DNA of 64,000 nucleotides from Halogeometricum rufum (GTDB lineage Archaea; Halobacteriota; Halobacteria; Halobacteriales; Haloferacaceae): contig NZ_FOYT01000001.1 in the NCBI RefSeq assembly GCF_900112175.1, positions 558,001 through 622,000 of the forward strand, given 5' to 3'. Below the pieces are notes generated by a model. That model did not search any database. It worked only from the letters and a program-made list of their open reading frames with translations, and had not been told where the DNA came from. Both the position numbers and the translations under genes were made by a program. Below, piece by piece: positions 42,752-49,363 of this stretch (position 1 is its first letter; the number at the start of each line of letters is the position of its first letter).

Positions 42752-43795
42752 TTACTGACCCAGCGTGACGCCGAGTTCGTCCAGCACGTTCTGGACGGGC
42801 TGGTAGTCGTCGACGGTCCCCTGGTCGACGCCGGTGAACCAGAGCTGTTGGTCGTCGCCGAGGTCCTCGTTGATGAGGTCGTCCTCGCCGACGTCCAGCA
42901 GGGCCGTCTCGATGTCCGAGTAGAGCGACTGGTCCATCTCGGCGCGGCCGAGAATCGGCGCGCGCGGGATGGGGTCGGAGACCGAGAGCAGTTCCAGTTC
43001 GGGGCTCTCGGTGCCCAGGTCGCCGTCGTTCTCGGCGGAAGTCTCCAGGAACTGCTCCGGGAACTGGTCTTTCGGGACGTGCGGTGCCGTCGAGAACGCC
43101 CCGGTGCCGGCGGCGACGACTTCGTCGCGGTTGAGGAGCGTCTCTCGGGCCGTCGAGTGGTCCGAGAACTGGGCCTCGAAGTCCGCCGGTTCGCCGTCGG
43201 GCGCGCCGCCGGTGTCGAGGCCGGCCTTGCTCAGCATGTAGAGGGGGAACAGCGCACCGCTGGTCGAGAGGCGGTCGGCGAACGCCACCGTCTCGCCCTC
43301 GAGGTCGGTGAGTTCGCTGACGTCGCTGTCGGGCGTCGTCGTCATGAGCGAGAAGTACCGCGACGCGCCGTACGCGATGCGGATTCCGATGACCTTCGTC
43401 ACGCCCTCGTTACCGCCCTGGATGGCGATGGCGGGCGCGGCGTCGGCCACGTCGGCCTGACCGCTCTTGAGCGCCTGCAGGACCGCCGCGTAGTCGGCCG
43501 CGACCGTGGATTCGACGGTGACGCCGACCTCGCTCTCCAGATAGTTGAACAGCGGCTGGTACTGCGCCTCCACGTCGACGTCCGACTCCGCGGGCGTCAA
43601 CGCGAACATGATGGACTCCTGCGAGGTCGACCCCGTCGTCGTCGCCTCCGTCGTCGCTTCGGTCGCGGTACCGCCGCTTCCCGTCTCCGTCGACTGTTCT
43701 GTCGTGTTCCCGTCACCCGTACATCCGCTGAGGGCTGCGAGACCTGCGACACCTGTGGCACCTGCCGTCTTGAGGAAATTGCGTCGACTCGCCAT
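42752..43795 (-). CDS. phnD: Phosphonate/phosphite-type ABC transporter binding lipoprotein
   Basis: 347 aa. SRRNFLKTAGATGVAGLAALSGC is a Tat lipoprotein signal with Cys25 as the lipid site. After a Thr/Ser/Glu linker the body (from IMFALTPAESDVDVEAQYQPL) is a periplasmic-binding-protein type II fold of the PhnD family. GQADVADAAPAIAIQGGN and VPKDQFPEQFLE are family features. ATG 43795 is preferred over GTG 43804. The order phnD-phnC-phnE on the minus strand gives a complete importer; no C-P lyase or phosphonatase gene is nearby. Confidence 0.88.
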   Translation of the reverse strand: MASRRNFLKTAGATGVAGLAALSGCTGDGNTTEQSTETGSGGTATEATTEATTTGSTSQESIMFALTPAESDVDVEAQYQPLFNYLESEVGVTVESTVAADYAAVLQALKSGQADVADAAPAIAIQGGNEGVTKVIGIRIAYGASRYFSLMTTTPDSDVSELTDLEGETVAFADRLSTSGALFPLYMLSKAGLDTGGAPDGEPADFEAQFSDHSTARETLLNRDEVVAAGTGAFSTAPHVPKDQFPEQFLETSAENDGDLGTESPELELLSVSDPIPRAPILGRAEMDQSLYSDIETALLDVGEDDLINEDLGDDQQLWFTGVDQGTVDDYQPVQNVLDELGVTLGQ

Positions 43796-43970
43796 TGAAC
43801 TCACGTTTCTCGTTCGACAGGTTCCTGTTAAGTATTGCTATTTTCTCTATAGGTCTCAAAATATTAACAGTCAATGTGACCCTAGAGTGTATGTATCTCA
43901 ATCTGCGGTCACGGCCGCCGAACCGTCCCCGAGGGAAAGTCACTTTGCCCCGGTCCGCGGACGTTCTCGC

Positions 43971-44633
43971 ATGAGCACGACGACGTCCGAGACGCGGGAG
44001 ACGGTAGCCTCCGTGGTCATGGTGGACTACGGCCTCGGCAACCTCCGGAGCGCCCAGCGCGGACTCGAACGCGCGGGTGCGGACGTGACTATCTCCGACG
44101 ACCCGGCGACGTTCGCCGACGCCGACGGCATCGTCCTCCCCGGCGTGGGCGCGTTCTCCGAGGGGATGGAGAACGCCGGCCCGTTCCGGGAGGCACTCGC
44201 CGAGGCGGCCGACCGCGGACAGCCCATCTTCGGCATCTGCCTCGGGATGCAGATGCTCCTGACCTCCTCGGAGGAGGCCGACCACGCCGGCGAGGGCGAG
44301 GTGGAGGGACTGGACTTCGTCCCCGGACGCAACGTCCGCTTCGACGAGGGGCAGAAGGTGCCGCACATGGGGTGGAACGAACTCGACGTGCGGCGCGACC
44401 ACCCGCTGGTCGAGGGCGTGGACGGGGAGTACGCCTACTTCGTCCACTCGTACTACGCCGTCCCGGACGACGACGACGCAGTCGTCGCCACCACCGACTA
44501 CGGCGTCGAGTTCCCCGCCATCGTCGCCAACGAGGCGGGCACCGTGTTCGGCACGCAGTTCCACCCCGAGAAGTCCGGCGAGACGGGGCTGAAGATACTC
44601 CGGAACTTCGTCGAACTCTGCGCCGACTGGTAG
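43971..44633 (+). CDS. hisH: Imidazole glycerol phosphate synthase, glutaminase subunit
   Basis: 220 aa. Class I amidotransferase triad: Cys90 (GICLGMQML), His198 and Glu200 (FHPEKS). VDYGLGNLRSAQRGLERAG and VLPGVGAFSEGM are canonical HisH. It feeds ammonia to HisF, which is not in this window. The start at 43971 adds a short haloarchaeal N-terminal extension (14 residues before the VVMVDYG core), which is common. Confidence 0.93.
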   Translation: MSTTTSETRETVASVVMVDYGLGNLRSAQRGLERAGADVTISDDPATFADADGIVLPGVGAFSEGMENAGPFREALAEAADRGQPIFGICLGMQMLLTSSEEADHAGEGEVEGLDFVPGRNVRFDEGQKVPHMGWNELDVRRDHPLVEGVDGEYAYFVHSYYAVPDDDDAVVATTDYGVEFPAIVANEAGTVFGTQFHPEKSGETGLKILRNFVELCADW

Positions 44634-44648
44634 CGTCGCTTCGCCCCG

Positions 44649-45230
44649 CTACGACAGCGATACGTCGTCTATCGTCCTGGCCACCTCCGTCTCCCAGACG
44701 ACGCTGACGCCGACGGCGACGATTCCCTCTCCCTCTCCCGACAGGTCGTACTCGACGCGCTCCCACCCGGCGTGGTCCTCTATCGCGCGTTCGGTGTCGA
44801 AGTCCCCTTCGCGCAACCACCCCCGCTCGGGCCGCGGCCCGGCGTACGCCGCCAGTTTCGTGAGGGTGTTGAACGACTCCTCCGGCGAGTGAACGGACAC
44901 GGAGAGCGTGTCCGTTCCGTCGAGGAGGACGGCCTGTTGGGCCCAGATGGTGCCGTCGTCCTGTCCCCCGTCGATGGCGAACTGGAGGGCGGCGTCGCCG
45001 CCGGCCACCGGGTCGTCCACGATGCGCGCCGACGATTCGACCGGGAGTCCGGTGTTCGGGTCGGTCGGCAGGTCGCGGCCGACGAGCCACCCCCGAAGCC
45101 CGGACTCGAACCCCGGGTTCGTTACCGACGCGCTCGGGTCCGTCGTCCCGTCGTCTACGACCGGCGCCGTGCAACCCGCGAGGGCAGCGACGCCCGTCCC
45201 GCAGGCGGCGAGAAACCGTCTTCGGTGCAT
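44649..45230 (-). CDS. Tat lipoprotein with jelly-roll (carbohydrate-binding-like) domain
   Basis: 193 aa. RRRFLAACGTGVAALAGC is a twin-arginine lipoprotein signal with Cys20. The rest (VTNPGFESGLRGWLVGRDLP, then ALQFAIDGGQDDGTIWAQQ and a final VSVVWETEVARTIDDVSLS) resembles the beta-sandwich of CBM4/9-like or DUF642 domains, which often bind sugars. It has no enzymatic residues. It is a cell-surface protein of unknown ligand. Converges with hisH over 15 bp. Confidence 0.6.
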   Translation of the reverse strand: MHRRRFLAACGTGVAALAGCTAPVVDDGTTDPSASVTNPGFESGLRGWLVGRDLPTDPNTGLPVESSARIVDDPVAGGDAALQFAIDGGQDDGTIWAQQAVLLDGTDTLSVSVHSPEESFNTLTKLAAYAGPRPERGWLREGDFDTERAIEDHAGWERVEYDLSGEGEGIVAVGVSVVWETEVARTIDDVSLS

Positions 45231-45305
45231 GGTCACACCGATGCGGGCGACGACCATAGTCTCTGACCCGACGGTATTTTACAGGCCGCTGTCGAATCTC
45301 GCGCC

Positions 45306-46112
45306 ATGCAGGCAGTCACGCTGGGTCCGGCCGGGACGTACTCGCACCGCGCGGCCCGCGCCGTCGCAGACGACGTCGCCTTCCGCGAGTCGGTGTCCGC
45401 CATCGTGGACGCCGTCGACTCCGGGGAGTTCGACCGCGGCGTCGTCCCCATCGAGAACAGCATCGAAGGGAGCGTCACGGAGACGCTCGACGCCATCGCC
45501 GACGCCGACATCGCCGTCACGCGGGAGATAGTGACGCCGATTCGGCACGCCCTCCTCGCGCAGTCCGAGGAGTTCTCCGTCGTCGCCTCCCACTCGCAGG
45601 CGCTGGCGCAGTGTCGGGGCTACCTGGAGCGAGAGTACCCCGAGGTCAAACTCGAAGCCGTCGCCAGCACGGCGCGCGGCGTCGAACGCGCCCGCGAGGA
45701 CGCTTCCGTCGCCGGTATCGGGCACCCCGACAACGCGGGCGAGGGACTGCAGGTCCTCGCCGAGGACATCCAGGACCGCTCCTCGAACGCGACGCGCTTC
45801 TTCGTCGTCGCGCCCGCCGCCGAACGCTCGGACGCGGGCGGCAAGTCCACCGTCATCGTCTATCCGAACGCGAACTACCCCGGACTGCTCCTCGAACTCC
45901 TCGAGGCGTTCGCCGAACGCGACATCAACCTCTCGCGCATCGAGTCGCGCCCGAGCGGAAACCGCCTCGGCGACTACCTGTTCCACATCGACTTCGAGGC
46001 CGGCCTGTACGAGGACCGCGCGCAGGAGGCCCTCGCGAGCGTCGAGGAGATCGCCTCCCGCGGGTGGGTCAAGCGCCTCGGGTCGTACGACATGCAGCAC
46101 GTCCTCTACTAG
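45306..46112 (+). CDS. pheA: Prephenate dehydratase
   Basis: 268 aa. The catalytic domain begins AVTLGPAGTYSHRAA, contains VVPIENSIEGSV, and ends with the active-site Thr in SNATRFFVV (near 163). A C-terminal ACT domain (about 182-268) contains the phenylalanine-binding ESRPS and GDYLFHIDFE, so feedback inhibition is expected. It makes phenylpyruvate for Phe. It stands alone, separated from trpB and the his genes. Confidence 0.93.
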   Translation: MQAVTLGPAGTYSHRAARAVADDVAFRESVSAIVDAVDSGEFDRGVVPIENSIEGSVTETLDAIADADIAVTREIVTPIRHALLAQSEEFSVVASHSQALAQCRGYLEREYPEVKLEAVASTARGVERAREDASVAGIGHPDNAGEGLQVLAEDIQDRSSNATRFFVVAPAAERSDAGGKSTVIVYPNANYPGLLLELLEAFAERDINLSRIESRPSGNRLGDYLFHIDFEAGLYEDRAQEALASVEEIASRGWVKRLGSYDMQHVLY

Positions 46113-46210
46113 ACCGCGGACGGAGCCGGCGTCTCGAACTGCGAACGCGCCGCCGGTCCCGGGAACCTGCGAAAACCTTGATAGCGTCACCGGGCGAACA
46201 GGTGGACGAC

Positions 46211-46627
46211 ATGGCGCGCCAGAACCCCTTCGACGAGATAGAACAGTTCTTCAAGCGGATGGGCCGCGAGTTCGAGGAGTCGGGACTCGCCTCGCTCCGA
46301 GACATCGCCGTCGACGTCTCGGAGACGGACGACGAACTCGTCGTCGTGGCGGACCTGCCGGGCTACGAGAAGGACGACATCGAAATCTCGGCCTCGGGCC
46401 GCGAACTCACCGTCGAGGCCGAGCGCAGCGCCGACGAGGAGGAGACCGGCGACCGATACGTCCGCCGAGAACGGAGTCGCAGCAGCGTCCGCCGGTCGAT
46501 AACGCTCCCCGTCGAAGTCGTCGAGGAGGAGGCGTCCGCGACGTACAACAACGGCGTCCTCACCGTCACCCTGCCGAAGGAGACGGCCGACGAGGACGAC
46601 GAGTCGACGAATATCGACGTGGTGTAA
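46211..46627 (+). CDS. Hsp20 small heat-shock protein, copy 1
   Basis: 138 aa. An N-terminal RQNPFDEIEQFFKRMGREFE precedes the alpha-crystallin domain (about 35-130) with VVVADLPGYEKDDIEI and the signature NGVLTVTLPK. It should form oligomers that hold unfolding proteins. The ATG at 46211 gives the typical short N-terminal arm. A second Hsp20 lies 0.75 kb downstream, on the other side of a carbonic-anhydrase-like gene. Confidence 0.92.
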   Translation: MARQNPFDEIEQFFKRMGREFEESGLASLRDIAVDVSETDDELVVVADLPGYEKDDIEISASGRELTVEAERSADEEETGDRYVRRERSRSSVRRSITLPVEVVEEEASATYNNGVLTVTLPKETADEDDESTNIDVV

Positions 46628-46721
46628 GGGCCGCGTCCCGTCTCCGGGCGGTCCCTCACCCCTCCCGCCGAGTTCTTCTCATCCGACCAACACTTAACAG
46701 CGAACTCCACGTAGTGTCCGC

Positions 46722-47240
46722 ATGGACAGCCCGCGAAGCTACGAGTTCGAGGGTGTCGCGCCGACGATTGCCGACGAGGCGCGCGTCAGCAACGAGTCCA
46801 CGCTGGTCGGCGACGTGACCGTCGCCGCGAACGCCAGCGTGTGGCCGGGCGTCGTCCTGCGGGGGGACATCGCCCCGGTTCGCGTCGGCGAGGCGTCGCA
46901 CGTCACCGACAACGCCTTGCTGCACGCGTCGGTCGTCGGCGACCGGGTGATGGTCGGCCACGGCGCGGTCCTCAACGAGGCGACGGTGGGAGACGACGCG
47001 CTCGTCGGGTTCAACGCCACGCTAAACACGGACGTGACCGTCGGCGAACGGAGTCTCGTCGCCGCCGGGTGCGTCGTCCCGGAGGGGCGCGACGTCCCGC
47101 CCGAGTCGTTCGTCCGGGGGGTCCCCGCGCAGGTCACGCCGCTCTCGGAAGCGAGTATCGACATCGAGGCGCTTCTGGACAGGTACTCCGCCGCCGAGTA
47201 CTCGGGGTTGGCGGAGCGTCACACCGACCTGTTCGACTGA
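46722..47240 (+). CDS. Gamma-carbonic-anhydrase-like left-handed beta-helix protein
   Basis: 172 aa hexapeptide-repeat protein with GVVLRGDIAPVRVG and SVVGDRVMVGHGAVLNEATVG, matching the YrdA/CaiE family. In that family zinc is held by three His. Two are present here, His68 (DNALLHAS) and His80 (VMVGHG), but the third (LHGC in E. coli YrdA) is Asn85 (AVLNEAT). Carbonic anhydrase activity therefore looks impaired unless another residue substitutes. It could be a structural trimer or transferase-like protein. It sits between two Hsp20 genes on the same strand. Confidence 0.8.
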   Translation: MDSPRSYEFEGVAPTIADEARVSNESTLVGDVTVAANASVWPGVVLRGDIAPVRVGEASHVTDNALLHASVVGDRVMVGHGAVLNEATVGDDALVGFNATLNTDVTVGERSLVAAGCVVPEGRDVPPESFVRGVPAQVTPLSEASIDIEALLDRYSAAEYSGLAERHTDLFD

Positions 47241-47371
47241 CGCTCCCGCTCGTCCGACGTTCCCGAAGTGCTGTATCTGGTGTTCACGAGCGCCGTACCG
47301 TGCGAATTGCCGTCTCACGTCCTGCTATCTTTATCTCCTCGAACGACATACTGTTCTTCGGTGAACTACCA

Positions 47372-47824
47372 ATGATGCGACGTTCCAACCCCTTCGAAGA
47401 GATCGAGTCGATGTTCGAGCGAATGTCCCGCCAGTTCGACGAGATGAGCCACCAGTTCGACGGTTCCCGGATGATGGGCGCCGACTACGGCATGGACATC
47501 GACGTCCGCGACGGGGCCGACGAGTACGTCGTCGTGGCTGACCTCCCCGGCTTCGAGAAGGAGGACATCGACCTCTCCATCGCCAAGCGCTCGCTGACCA
47601 TCTCCGCCTCCCGCGAGATGCACGAGGAACGCGAGTCCGACACCGAGTCGAGCGAGTACATTCGCCGCGAACGCCGCCACGAGTCGATGCGCCGGACCCT
47701 CCGTCTCCCCGAAGACGTGATGGCCGACGACGCCTCCGCGTCCTACAAGAACGGCGTCCTCACGGTGACCATCCCCAAGACGGCGGTGGAGTCCGAGGAC
47801 TCCCACCGCATCGACATCAACTGA
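47372..47824 (+). CDS. Hsp20 small heat-shock protein, copy 2
   Basis: 150 aa. RSNPFEEIESMFERMSRQFD is homologous to the start of copy 1. The alpha-crystallin domain contains VVVADLPGFEKEDIDLSI and ends NGVLTVTIPK. Two possible starts (ATG 47372 and 47375) differ by one Met. A TATA-like TCTTTATCTC near 47328-47337 suggests an independent promoter. The arm is longer and Met-rich (about 13-37). Confidence 0.92.
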   Translation: MMRRSNPFEEIESMFERMSRQFDEMSHQFDGSRMMGADYGMDIDVRDGADEYVVVADLPGFEKEDIDLSIAKRSLTISASREMHEERESDTESSEYIRRERRHESMRRTLRLPEDVMADDASASYKNGVLTVTIPKTAVESEDSHRIDIN

Positions 47825-47931
47825 GCCGATTCGCCGGTCCGACGCCTCGGGCCGCACCGGCAGTCTCGGTCCCCCGTCTCTGACGTGCCGCCCCCGATTT
47901 CGCACGTGCCGCTCCCGGTTTCTCGTCGACT

Positions 47932-49104
47932 TCAGTCGTCTCCGGTATCTGTCTCGCTTTCGTCGTCTCCATCGTCTCCACCGTCGTCCCCGCCTCCGTC
48001 GCCGTCGTCTCCATCGTCGCCGTCGTCTCCATCGTCGCCGTCGTCTCCATCGTCGCCAGCGTCGTCCTCCGTCGCGAACGGGTGCGCGCGGAGAATCGCG
48101 CCGTCGTCGGGGCTGTCGTTGGCGAAGTTGCAGACGAACAGGTCGCTGCGCTGACGCGGCGTGACGCCGAACAGCACGTCCGATGGGAAGACGAGTCCGT
48201 CGTCTGCGGTGGCGACGACTTCGACGTGGCGGTCAGGGGTGACGCGCACCACGCGGTTCTGCGAGTTCGCGGCGACGTACACGTCCGCGCCGTCGGTGGT
48301 GACGCCGTCCGCGCCGAATATCTCGGGCGATTCGAGGTACGTCTCCGCCGCCCCGGCGGTGCCGTCCGTCTCGACGGGCACTCTCACCAGTCGGCCGACG
48401 TCCCGCCCCTCGTCGTCGACGGCGCGGGTGACGGCGACGAACACGGAACCGTCGCGTCCGAACGCGAGTCCGTTCGCGCCGAAACTCTCCGTCTCCAGCG
48501 TGTCGTCCTCGAACCACAACTCCGCCTCCGGGTCGTCCGCCGACAGCGAAACCTCGTAGACGGCGCCGTCGAACGACTCCGTGACGAGGAGGCGGTCGAA
48601 GTCCGGGTCGTACAGCACGTCGTTCGGGAACCCCGAGACGGACGCGAGGGGGAACGGCGCGTGCCCGTCGCGCGGCACCTCCCAGACGCCGGTCCCTTCT
48701 TCGGACGACGAGGCGACGTATATCGACCCGCAGGGGACGACTTCGACGCCGACGACGCTCCCCGGCAGTTCGGCGACGCGGGTGAGGTCCGCGGGCGTGA
48801 GACCCGTCTCCTGCGTCTGCGCGTTCGTCACCCCCCACACCTCGCCCGCGGTGATGCCGAAGTAGAGCGTCCCGTCCCAGTCGAGTGCGAGGTTCTCCGG
48901 CACCGGGTCGCCCGGCACCGCCACCACCGTCTCGACGGGCGTCGAGTCGTCGCTCGGTTCGCCCTCGTCCGCACCGCCGTCGCCCGACCCGTCGTCCGCA
49001 CCGTCGTCTCCGTCCTCCTGTGCCGCCGCCGCGCCCGAGAGCGCGGAGAACGCCAGTCCCGTTCCGAACAGCCGAAGTGTCGACCGCTTGGTGAGTTCAA
49101 CCAT
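47932..49104 (-). CDS. Exported beta-propeller protein with acidic Gly-Asp tail
   Basis: 390 aa. The N-terminus TKRSTLRLFGTGLAFSALSG, ending AAAAQ, resembles a Tat signal, although the motif is KR rather than RR. The body is a six-bladed NHL/SMP-30-like propeller: LALDWDGTLYFG, SVVGVEVVPCGSIYVAS, FPNDVLYDPDFDRLLVTES, NGLAFGRDGSVFVAV and DGVTTDGADVYVAAN. A sharply repetitive C-terminus of DDG/GDD units (about 350-390) follows, ending ETDTGDD. It has no membrane anchor. Calcium or salt binding by the tail is possible. Divergent from leuS. Confidence 0.75.
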   Translation of the reverse strand: MVELTKRSTLRLFGTGLAFSALSGAAAAQEDGDDGADDGSGDGGADEGEPSDDSTPVETVVAVPGDPVPENLALDWDGTLYFGITAGEVWGVTNAQTQETGLTPADLTRVAELPGSVVGVEVVPCGSIYVASSSEEGTGVWEVPRDGHAPFPLASVSGFPNDVLYDPDFDRLLVTESFDGAVYEVSLSADDPEAELWFEDDTLETESFGANGLAFGRDGSVFVAVTRAVDDEGRDVGRLVRVPVETDGTAGAAETYLESPEIFGADGVTTDGADVYVAANSQNRVVRVTPDRHVEVVATADDGLVFPSDVLFGVTPRQRSDLFVCNFANDSPDDGAILRAHPFATEDDAGDDGDDGDDGDDGDDGDDGDGGGDDGGDDGDDESETDTGDD

Positions 49105-49204
49105 ACCACCGGTACGGAAACGCTCGCCATAGCCGTTGTCGGTGGTTCGCGTGAGTGTTCGCGGTCCTGTTCTCTCCGCCCTCCTGTCGTGTCTCTGATT
49201 GGAC

Positions 49205-49256
49205 GGTCCGGGGCGGGTCGCTATCGGAACAGTCCGGGGCGGGTCGCCACCGGAAC
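49205..49256. repeat. 26-bp direct tandem repeat upstream of leuS
   Basis: Two copies of a 26-bp unit (49205-49230 and 49231-49256) share TCCGGGGCGGGTCGC and CGGAAC and differ at four bases. They lie 108 bp before the leuS start in the 259-bp leuS/propeller intergenic region. Confidence 0.75.
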
Positions 49257-49330
49257 GCCCCGTGTGTTTCGTGCTACCGTTCACCGCAATCGACGCCCGA
49301 ATCGAACAGGTGCGAAAGTCGGGTATAGGA

Positions 49331-49342
49331 GTTAATTTATGC
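49331..49342 (+). promoter_or_regulatory. TATA-like element of leuS
   Basis: GTTAATTTATGC is the most AT-rich block in the region and is centred about 28 bp before ATG 49364, fitting a leaderless transcript. Confidence 0.5.
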
Positions 49343-49363
49343 GCGCATCCTGACGACACAGGT

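Noticed and set aside
40897-43795. C-P lyase phosphonate degradation operon
   Set aside because: Only transport genes phnDCE are present; no phnG-M or phnX-like gene is nearby.
46722-47240. Active gamma-class carbonic anhydrase
   Set aside because: The third zinc-binding His is Asn85, so I call it carbonic-anhydrase-like only.
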